NCBI GenBank assembly: GCA_002344355.1
Contig: DDTN01000006.1
Coordinates: 1-64,000, forward strand
Direction of reading: 5' to 3'
Origin: Proteobacteria bacterium UBA2363
Lineage (GTDB): Bacteria > Pseudomonadota > Gammaproteobacteria > Xanthomonadales > UBA2363
DNA length: 64,000 bases
The notes under the pieces were generated by a model. The model worked only from the letters and a program-made list of their open reading frames with translations, had not been told where the DNA came from and searched no databases. Within the stretch, counting starts at the first letter, position 1; each line of letters opens with the position of its first letter. Of the stretch, positions 58,022-64,000 are shown one piece after another. The translations under genes and the position numbers were made by a program.

Positions 58022-59511
58022 TGAGCGACGGCTTCCGCGTGCCGGCCGGCGAGGCCCTGCCGTACACGGCCGCCGGCCAGGGACGCCGCCTGCGCATCTG
58101 GCGGACGCCGAACAGCGGGCCGAATGCGAGCCTCAGCGGCCTGGGCATCGTGCGATCGCGGGCGCGCTCTGCCGCCCGCAACGATCCCTGGGCCGGCGCC
58201 GCGCTCGACAAGAGCGTCGCCAACGGCATCGGCGTCGGCATCCAGGCCAAGCCACTGGGCGGCACGGACGCCGAGCGCGCTGACCTCAAGGCGCTGTGGC
58301 GCCAGTCGCTGGGCGAGCTGGACGCGGACGGCGTGCTGGACCTGTACGGCCTGCAGGCACTGGCCTGGCGGGAGTGGCGCGAGGCCGGCGAGGTGTTCGC
58401 CCGGATCCGCTACCGCCGCCAGTCCGACGGGCTGCGCGTGCCGGTGCAGGTCCAGCTCATCGAAGCCGAGCAGTGCCCGCACGACCACTACGCCCAGGCG
58501 CCGAACGGCAACCAGATCCGCGCCGGCGTCGAGTTCGACCGCATCGGCCGGCGCACCGCCTACTGGATGTACCGCGCCCACCCGGGCGAGATCTACACCG
58601 GCATCGTCAACGCCGCCGAGCTGGTGCGCATCCCGGCCGAGGAGGTGATCCACCTCTACCGGCCGCTGCGCGCCGGGCAGATCCGCGGCGTGCCCGATGC
58701 CGCCGCGGTGCTTGTGCGGATGTTCCAGCTCGACCGCCTCGACGACAAGGTCCTCGAGCGGCAGAACATCGCCAACCTGTTCACCGGCTGGTACGTGAGC
58801 AAGTCGGAGGCCAGCGACGACGCCGGCGTCACCGCGGGCATGGTCACCGAGGAGGACGAGGACGGCACGCCCCTGGCCGGCATGGAGCCGGGCACCATGC
58901 AGGAGCTGCCGCCCGGCGTCGAACCGAAGTTCTCGAACCCGCCGGGGCCGGGCGACACCTACGCCGAGTTCGTGCGCGGCCACCTGATGGCGATCGCAGC
59001 GCGGCACGGCGTCCCCTACGAGGTGCTCACCGGCGACCTGCGCGACGTCAGCGACCGATCGCTTCGGCTGATCCTGAACGAGTTCCGCCGGGCCATCGAG
59101 ATGGACCAGTGGCTCTACATGATCCCGATGTTCTGCACCCGGGTCCGCGCCGCCTGGCTCGACCAGGCCGTGCTGTCCGGGGCGATCCAGCTGCCCGGCT
59201 ACGCCGAGCGGCGCGCCGAACTCACCGACACGCTCTGGGTGCCGCAGGGCTGGCCGTACAGCCACCCGGTGCAGGACGTGGACGCCGACATCAAGGCGAT
59301 CCGCTCCGGCCTCACCAGCCGCGGCGACGTGGTCATGAGCAACGGCGACGACGTCGAGGAGATCGACGCCGAGCAGGCCGAGGACAACGCCCGGGCCGAC
59401 CGCCTGGGCCTGGTCTACGACAGCGACGGCCGCCGCAAGCGCGGCGAGGGCGCGCAGGACAAGGCGGCGCCCACCAGCGACGCCACTCCCACCAACGACA
59501 AGGGCAGCTGA
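58021..59511 (+). CDS. Portal protein, lambda gpB family
   Basis: A 496-residue portal, forming the dodecameric ring through which DNA enters and leaves the head. Typical segments are ARSAARNDPWAGAALDKSVA, RYRRQSDGLRVPVQVQLIEA, EEVIHLYRPLRAGQIRGVPD and LTGDLRDVSDRSLRLILNEF. The last 40 residues are charged and disordered. It overlaps gpW by one base. Confidence 0.95.
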   Translation: MSDGFRVPAGEALPYTAAGQGRRLRIWRTPNSGPNASLSGLGIVRSRARSAARNDPWAGAALDKSVANGIGVGIQAKPLGGTDAERADLKALWRQSLGELDADGVLDLYGLQALAWREWREAGEVFARIRYRRQSDGLRVPVQVQLIEAEQCPHDHYAQAPNGNQIRAGVEFDRIGRRTAYWMYRAHPGEIYTGIVNAAELVRIPAEEVIHLYRPLRAGQIRGVPDAAAVLVRMFQLDRLDDKVLERQNIANLFTGWYVSKSEASDDAGVTAGMVTEEDEDGTPLAGMEPGTMQELPPGVEPKFSNPPGPGDTYAEFVRGHLMAIAARHGVPYEVLTGDLRDVSDRSLRLILNEFRRAIEMDQWLYMIPMFCTRVRAAWLDQAVLSGAIQLPGYAERRAELTDTLWVPQGWPYSHPVQDVDADIKAIRSGLTSRGDVVMSNGDDVEEIDAEQAEDNARADRLGLVYDSDGRRKRGEGAQDKAAPTSDATPTNDKGS

Positions 59512-59512
59512 C

Positions 59513-60787
59513 ATGGCAAACCCCCTGAACATCCTGGGGCGCATGCTCCGGCGCAACACCTCGTCCAGCGCCGTGCTCGCGGCCCTGAGCGCCCAGGCCA
59601 TCGGCCAGCCGCTGATGGTGGAGCCGGGGATGGGCGAGCGCCTGATCGGCGCCTACCTCGCCGGCAGCGTCGACGCGCCGGATCCGGTGATGGCAGAGCC
59701 CACCGGCCAGAAGCCGGCCGCGCAGCGCGTCGCCGTGCTCAACATCACCGGCGCGCTGGTCGACCGTCCCCAGCCTGGCCTGTGCGACCCGGGCCCGGTC
59801 AGCTACGAGGAGATCCGGCAGGCCTTCGATGCCAGCCTGGCCGACGACAGCGTCAGCGCCATCGTCTTCCGGATGCGAAGCCCCGGCGGCATGGTCTCCG
59901 GGTGCTTCGATCTGTCGGACCACGTCTTCGCCAGCCGAGGCCGGAAGCCGATCATCGCGGTGGCCGACGACTACGCCTACAGCGCCTGCTACGCGCTCGC
60001 CGCCGCCTGCGACGAGCTGTGGGTCAGCCGCACCGGCGGCGTCGGCTCGGTCGGCGTGGTGGCCTTCCACTTCGACCAGTCGGGCTACGACGCGAAGCTG
60101 GGCGTCAAGGTGACGCCGATCTTCGCCGGCGACCGCAAGGTCGACTTCAGCCCGCATGCGCCGCTCAGCGAGCAGGCCATGGCCAGGGAACAGGCGGTGA
60201 TCGACGACCTCTACGGCATGTTCGTGGCGGCCGTGGCCCGCTACCGCGACATGGAGCCGGAGGCCGTCCGCGCCACCCAGGCCCTGACCTACCACGGCCA
60301 GAAGGCCATCGACGCCGGCATGGCCGACCGCCTGGGAAGCTTCCGCGAAGCCCTGGCCAGCCTGGTCGAGTCCGACGAGCAGCGTGCCGCCCGCGAGGCG
60401 GCCGCCGCCGAGGCGCAGCGTGTCCAGGCCGAGGAGGCCGCCCGCGCCAGCCGCGGCGCCGCCGCAGTGGCAGTGGCGGCGGCCGGCCTGCCCGGCGACC
60501 TGGCGGCGGCCCTGCTCGACCCCAAGACCGACCTCCGGGCCGAGTCGGTGGAGGAGCGGATCGCCCACGCCCGCGCCGTCGTCGACCTGTGCGTCGCCGC
60601 CGGCGACCGCAGCCTGGCCCACGACTACATCGTCAAGCACACCAGCATCGAGGCCGCGCGCCGCGAGCTGATGGAGGCGAAGTCGGCCGGCGCGCCGGAG
60701 CTGCAGACCACCATCCCCGCCCGGTCCTCGGGCACCGAGGCCTCCGGTCAGTGGGCCACCACCATCGCGAAGTTCGGAGGTAAGTGA
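59513..60787 (+). CDS. Head maturation protease, S49 family (gpC-like)
   Basis: A 424-residue serine protease of the SppA/S49 type (FRMRSPGGMVSGCFDLSDHV, then DDYAYSACYALAAACDELWV with the probable nucleophile Ser in YSACYA). The C-terminal 150 residues, Ala/Glu-rich and helical, look like a scaffolding domain; lambda makes a separate scaffold, Nu3, from the same gene. An internal ATG at 60320 is in frame but lacks a ribosome site. It starts one base past the portal stop. Confidence 0.9.
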   Translation: MANPLNILGRMLRRNTSSSAVLAALSAQAIGQPLMVEPGMGERLIGAYLAGSVDAPDPVMAEPTGQKPAAQRVAVLNITGALVDRPQPGLCDPGPVSYEEIRQAFDASLADDSVSAIVFRMRSPGGMVSGCFDLSDHVFASRGRKPIIAVADDYAYSACYALAAACDELWVSRTGGVGSVGVVAFHFDQSGYDAKLGVKVTPIFAGDRKVDFSPHAPLSEQAMAREQAVIDDLYGMFVAAVARYRDMEPEAVRATQALTYHGQKAIDAGMADRLGSFREALASLVESDEQRAAREAAAAEAQRVQAEEAARASRGAAAVAVAAAGLPGDLAAALLDPKTDLRAESVEERIAHARAVVDLCVAAGDRSLAHDYIVKHTSIEAARRELMEAKSAGAPELQTTIPARSSGTEASGQWATTIAKFGGK

Positions 60788-60788
60788 C

Positions 60789-61493
60789 ATGACCGTCAAG
60801 ACGGAAACCCCGCACGCTGGCGCCTTCCTGGTCAGCGAGCCCGACACCAACATCAGCCGCAAGGCCGGCACGCTCGGCAGCGGCAACTGCCAGGCGGGCA
60901 CCGTTCTCGGCCAGCTCACCAGCGGCGGCAACTACGTGCCGCTGCTGCCTGGTGCCGATACCGGCGCGCAGATTGCGGCCGCCATCCTGTTTGCCCCGGT
61001 CGACGCCAGCGGCGGCGCGAAGCCGTGCCTGGTCGTCCATCGCCTCGCCGCGGTCAACCGGGCCGAGCTGGTCTGGCCCCCGGGCATCAGCGAGAACGAC
61101 CTCAATGCGGCGATCGCGGCCCTGGAGGCCAAGAACATCGCCCTGCTGCCCGCCGACGCGCCGCTGGCCACCGTGTCGCCGACCCGCCTGGTCTTCCAGA
61201 CCGTGCCGGCCGGTGGCGAGGAGGCGACCAACATCGGCCAGGTCGTGGTCCGCGTCGAGAACGCCGAGGGCATGCTGATGACCGGCGACAACGCGACCTC
61301 CGTCGCGCTGGCCAAGGTCACCGGCTCCGGCACCCTGACCGTCACCGGCGGCACGCCGCAGACCGCGGTCAACGGCATCGTCACCTTCGCCGGCATCACG
61401 TTCAGCGCAGACGACACCTACACCATCACCGCCACGGCGTCCGGCCTCACTGCCGCCGTCAGCGGCCCGATCGTCGTCACCGCAGCCGAGTAA
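60789..61493 (+). CDS. Head decoration protein gpD with C-terminal Ig-like extension
   Basis: A 234-residue protein. Residues 1-125 match the lambda gpD type, which binds trimerically at the capsid three-fold sites (FLVSEPDTNISRKAGTLGSG, then VLGQLTSGGNYVPLLP). The extension (residues 128-234) has Ig-like beta-strand repeats (LVFQTVPAGGEEATNIGQVV, then GTLTVTGGTPQTAVNGIVTF and TYTITATASGL). Lambda gpD has only about 110 residues, so this is a fusion. Such capsid Ig domains may bind host-surface or environmental glycans. Confidence 0.88.
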   Translation: MTVKTETPHAGAFLVSEPDTNISRKAGTLGSGNCQAGTVLGQLTSGGNYVPLLPGADTGAQIAAAILFAPVDASGGAKPCLVVHRLAAVNRAELVWPPGISENDLNAAIAALEAKNIALLPADAPLATVSPTRLVFQTVPAGGEEATNIGQVVVRVENAEGMLMTGDNATSVALAKVTGSGTLTVTGGTPQTAVNGIVTFAGITFSADDTYTITATASGLTAAVSGPIVVTAAE

Positions 61494-61529
61494 CGCCGGC
61501 AACCGAAGTCGCCCGACAGGGCATCCCGG

Positions 61530-61553
61530 GCCCCGCCTTCTGGCGGGGCTTTT
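61530..61553 (+). terminator. Terminator between gpD and capsid genes
   Basis: GCCCCGCC pairs with GGCGGGGC around TTCT and is followed by TTTT. It lies between two structural genes of a single operon, so it probably tunes expression of the capsid gene or marks an internal promoter region. Confidence 0.75.
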
Positions 61554-61599
61554 CGTTCACGGCTGCGCGTCGCGTGGCCATCGCTGAAAGGATCCAACC

Positions 61600-62607
61600 A
61601 TGGCCACCATGGACGTTTTCACGGGCGACGCGTTCAGCTCGATCGAGCTCACCACCGCCCTCGAGCGTGTTCCGTTCCAGCCGTCGTGGCTGGGTTCCCT
61701 CAACATCTTCGAGCCGCGCCCGGTTCGGACCGAGACCGTTGCGGTCGAGCGCCGTGGCAACACGCTGGCCCTGGTGCAGACCAGCCAGCGTGGCGCGCCG
61801 CTCCCCCAAGCGACCAAGGATCTGCGCGACATCCGGGATTTCCGGACCGTTCGCGTTGCCAAGGGTGACCGCATCAACGCCTCCGAGATCCAGAACATCC
61901 GCCAGTTCGGTTCGGAGTCGGAGCTGCAGCAGGTGCAGGCCGAGGTCATGCGCCGCATGATCAAGGTCCGGCGCGACGTCGAGCTGACCCACGAGAACAT
62001 GCGCCTCGGCGCGGTCTCGGGTGTCGTCCTGGATGCCGACGGCAGCACGATCCGCAACTGGTTCAGCGAGTTCGGCATCAACGCGCCGACCGAGTCGTCC
62101 TGGGCCCTCGCCAGTAAGGACACCGACATCCGGACCAAGTGCCACCAGATCACTCGGCAAATGGCCAAGCTGTCCGAGGGCGCGTTCCTGCCGACCACCC
62201 AGGTGTATGCCCTTGCGGGCGACAACTTCTATGACGCCCTCACCAATCATCCGGACGTCAAGCAGACCTACCTGAACTGGCAGGCAGCGGCGGAACTGCG
62301 TGGAAACCTCGCTTTCGGCCAGTTCGAGTTCGGCGGAATCCGCTGGGTGAACTACCGCGGCACCGACGACGGTGCGGTGGGCGTCTCGCCGAACAGCGCC
62401 CGCTTCTTCCCCGTCGGCGCCCCCGGCGTGTTCGAAGTGGCGCAGTCGCCCGGCGAGTCGTTCGAGTGGGTCAACCAGCTGGGCCGCGACATGTACGCGG
62501 TGATCGTCCCGGACCGCGACCGCAACATGTTTGTGGACGTCGAGGTGTACAGCTACCCGCTGCACATCTGCACCCGCCCGCAAATGCTGCTGCGCGGCAA
62601 GGTCTGA
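61600..62607 (+). CDS. Major capsid protein, gpE-like
   Basis: A 335-residue HK97-fold capsid protein of the lambda gpE family. It starts MATMDVFTGDAFSSIELTTA and includes SWLGSLNIFEPRPVRTETVA, QQVQAEVMRRMIKVRRDVEL, and the C-terminal MYAVIVPDRDRNMFVDVEVY. It forms the icosahedral shell on which gpD sits. Confidence 0.95.
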   Translation: MATMDVFTGDAFSSIELTTALERVPFQPSWLGSLNIFEPRPVRTETVAVERRGNTLALVQTSQRGAPLPQATKDLRDIRDFRTVRVAKGDRINASEIQNIRQFGSESELQQVQAEVMRRMIKVRRDVELTHENMRLGAVSGVVLDADGSTIRNWFSEFGINAPTESSWALASKDTDIRTKCHQITRQMAKLSEGAFLPTTQVYALAGDNFYDALTNHPDVKQTYLNWQAAAELRGNLAFGQFEFGGIRWVNYRGTDDGAVGVSPNSARFFPVGAPGVFEVAQSPGESFEWVNQLGRDMYAVIVPDRDRNMFVDVEVYSYPLHICTRPQMLLRGKV

Positions 62608-62647
62608 GCCGAGGCCGGCCCCGGGCGACCGGGGCCGGCGCATCCGC

Positions 62648-62968
62648 ATGACCAACAGCTTCCTGGCCCGCTTCGAGGCGCTGGCCCATGCCCGCTTTCG
62701 GCGGCATGGGCTGGCCGACGAGGCGGTGTACCGCCCGGCGTCTGGCCCCGGCATCCCCTGCGGGGTCTACGTCGAACGCGCCGCCGGCCGCACCGGCGAC
62801 GTCGGCCAGGTGGTGTTCGACACCACCACGGTGGAGATCCTCCGCGCCGACGTGCCGGCACCGGCGCGTCACGCGCGCATCGACCTGGCCAGCGGCGAGT
62901 CCCTCCGGCTGGAGGAGCTGCAGTCGCAGGACGAGGCCAGCACCGTCTGGGTGGTGGGCAAGGCATGA
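62648..62968 (+). CDS. Head-tail connector, gpFII-like
   Basis: A 106-residue protein (MTNSFLARFEALAHARFRRH start; LEELQSQDEASTVWVVGKA end) at the position and length of lambda gpFII, which joins head and tail. The beta-rich core fits the connector fold. ATG 62648 lies inside a gene-dense run and overlaps the next start. Confidence 0.75.
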   Translation: MTNSFLARFEALAHARFRRHGLADEAVYRPASGPGIPCGVYVERAAGRTGDVGQVVFDTTTVEILRADVPAPARHARIDLASGESLRLEELQSQDEASTVWVVGKA

Positions 62969-63420
62969 GCGGCCTGAAGGGCTTCCTGACGGACCTGGCC
63001 GCGCACCTGGGCCAGATCACCAAGGAGAACGACTGGCTCACCGACATCGGCGAGCACGTCCTGGTTGGCATCGACCTTCGAGAGCAGGACCACCTGCCCG
63101 GCATATCGATCGCCGTTCGAAGCGGCCAGCTCAGCCTCGCGGGCGAGGCCGCCCCGATCACCCGCACGGCCCTCGGGCCCAAGGCGCGCCGGGCCCGCAT
63201 CGAGCTCGCCGCGGCCATGACCTGTTCCCGCGACGACGCCCAGGGCGCCGTCCTGGACATGCTCGCCGACCTCGAGCGCGCTCTGGCGAAGTGCATCAAG
63301 CCGACGCCGGCGCGCATCATCGACGTCACCCCCGAGACCTGGGAAATGGGCGAATGGGAGGCCGGCGGCGACGTCGCCGTGCTCAACCTCAGCGCCCAGG
63401 TCGTCTACATCGCCCCCTGA
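62965..63420 (+). CDS. Tail terminator-like protein (gpU/gpZ position)
   Basis: A 151-residue protein (MSGLKGFLTDLAAHLGQITK start; GDVAVLNLSAQVVYIAP end). It occupies the place of lambda gpZ/gpU, which complete the tail tube and set its end. Only one such gene exists here, so Z and U functions may be merged or one is absent. ATGA overlap with the connector gene. Confidence 0.65.
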   Translation: MSGLKGFLTDLAAHLGQITKENDWLTDIGEHVLVGIDLREQDHLPGISIAVRSGQLSLAGEAAPITRTALGPKARRARIELAAAMTCSRDDAQGAVLDMLADLERALAKCIKPTPARIIDVTPETWEMGEWEAGGDVAVLNLSAQVVYIAP

Positions 63421-63443
63421 TCCGGCCGTCCCGGCCATCCACC

Positions 63444-63467
63444 AGCCCCGCACCCGCGGGGCTTTTT
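63444..63467 (+). terminator. Terminator before the tail tube gene
   Basis: AGCCCCGC pairs with GCGGGGCT around ACCC and is followed by TTTT, 23 bases after the tail terminator-like stop. It repeats the arrangement seen before the capsid gene. Confidence 0.75.
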
Positions 63468-63485
63468 CATTGAGAGGAACACGAC

Positions 63486-64000
63486 ATGGCAGGTCTCATC
63501 TGCAGTCTCGACGTGCGCATCGCCTACGTCGACGCGGCCGGGCAGCTGACGGGCGGTGGCTACATCGGCCTGATCAACCCGGTCAACTTCACCTTCGAGC
63601 AGCCGGAGCCGGAGCGCATCCAGCGCACCAGCAACCTGCGCGACTCCTTCGGCAACGTCCTGGACGAGGTCGTCCGGCCGAACCCGGCCACCATCACCAT
63701 GGGCACCGACGAGACCGGCGACAGCCAGGTCATGGCCTGGGCCTTCTCGGGCGAGGTGACCGGCTACACGCAGTCCGGCGCCACCGTGACCGAGGCCACC
63801 ACCGCGGTCACGAAGGGCCTGTGGACGAAGCTGCCGCACCGGCAGATCAGCTCGCTGGTGGTCCAGCCGGCCGGGGGTGGTACGGCGTATGTGCTGGGCA
63901 CCGACTACATCGTCGACCTGATCGGCGGCCTGATCCTGCCCACGCAGTCCGGCGCGATCGCGACCGGCAACGTCGATGTGAGCTACACCGCCGCGGCGCT
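63486..64000 (+). CDS. Major tail tube protein, gpV-like (cut by window edge)
   Basis: At least 171 residues of a tail tube protein, starting MAGLICSLDVRIAYVDAAGQ and including GYIGLINPVNFTFEQPEPER, ITMGTDETGDSQVMAWAFSG and VTEATTAVTKGLWTKLPHRQ. The tube is a stack of hexamers guiding DNA out of the head. GAGAGGAACACGAC precedes the ATG. The 3' end lies beyond the window. Confidence 0.85.
   Translation, partial: MAGLICSLDVRIAYVDAAGQLTGGGYIGLINPVNFTFEQPEPERIQRTSNLRDSFGNVLDEVVRPNPATITMGTDETGDSQVMAWAFSGEVTGYTQSGATVTEATTAVTKGLWTKLPHRQISSLVVQPAGGGTAYVLGTDYIVDLIGGLILPTQSGAIATGNVDVSYTAAA

Larger units (their letters stand above)
29238..64000. mobile_element. Lambda-like prophage, left part (right end outside the window)
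   Basis: From tRNA-Lys rightwards come a leftward integration/early operon, a CI/Cro-type immunity region, replication genes with an iteron origin, a Q-like gene, lysis genes, and lambda-order head genes up to the tail tube. Gene starts and stops overlap by 1-8 bases over long runs. No broken gene was found, so the element looks intact as far as it is seen. The head module predicts a siphovirus with cos packaging. Confidence 0.95.

Noticed and set aside
60320..60787. A separate scaffolding protein (Nu3-like) from an internal ATG of the S49 protease
   Set aside because: The frame and position fit, but no ribosome site precedes it, so it is noted only within the protease entry.
1..64000. CRISPR arrays or insertion sequences
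   Set aside because: No regularly spaced direct repeats with unique spacers and no transposase gene were seen; the only mobile element is the prophage.

Overview
The window is very G+C-rich DNA from a gammaproteobacterium, most likely a member of the Lysobacterales (Xanthomonadales/Lysobacteraceae). This is inferred from the rnr-rlmB pair, a lipoprotein prolyl oligopeptidase, an H-NS-family protein ending in the TWTGRGKRP core, a large secreted S8 protease and GGGAGCA-type intergenic repeats. No ribosomal RNA or species-level marker is present, so the assignment is tentative.

Region 1 (1-25.4 kb) is chromosomal. It holds a partial tRNA-Leu, rnr and rlmB (RNA turnover and modification), a hemerythrin-like protein, a prolyl oligopeptidase lipoprotein, an FmdB-type zinc ribbon, RNase T, an endonuclease-type MutL, a DUF1684 protein, a membrane-anchored cytochrome with eight CXXCH motifs, a 1458-residue S8 protease, tsaB, a DMT-family permease, a ThrE-like exporter, an H-NS-like protein, proS, and two small secreted proteins behind a near-consensus promoter.

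Region 2 (25.9-29.2 kb) is a tRNA island (Asn, Arg-ACG, Arg-TCT, Pro, His, Lys) with one TPR protein.

Region 3 (29.2 kb to the right edge) is a lambda-like prophage integrated at the 3' end of tRNA-Lys(CTT); its right end lies outside the window. A leftward early operon runs from 42.1 kb back to the integrase at 29.3 kb. It carries many short overlapping genes plus an MmcB-like nuclease, a DUF5131 radical-SAM-like protein, a C5 DNA methyltransferase, RdgC and an HNH endonuclease. The immunity region (42.1-43.6 kb) has a CI-like repressor, a Cro/YdaS-like gene, two clusters of TAGS-N4-SCTA operator-like sites, a strong leftward promoter, and two probable lysogenic-conversion genes. The rightward early operon has a CII-like regulator, a Ref nuclease, two ParB-fold proteins, replication genes with an iteron array inside the O-like gene, a DUF1064 nuclease and a candidate antiterminator Q. 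After an antisense DUF2335 moron come lysis genes (holin-like proteins, a lipoprotein lysozyme, Rz/Rz1), a candidate cos site, and lambda-type packaging and head genes (Nu1, A, W, B, C, D, E, FII, U, V). The window ends inside the tail tube gene.

The prophage reads as essentially intact across the window: start and stop codons overlap over long runs, no frameshift was seen, and all expected modules are in lambda order. The most interesting features are the origin-like iteron array, the operator system, the fused decoration protein, the repeat-bearing methyltransferase, and several unknown accessory genes.
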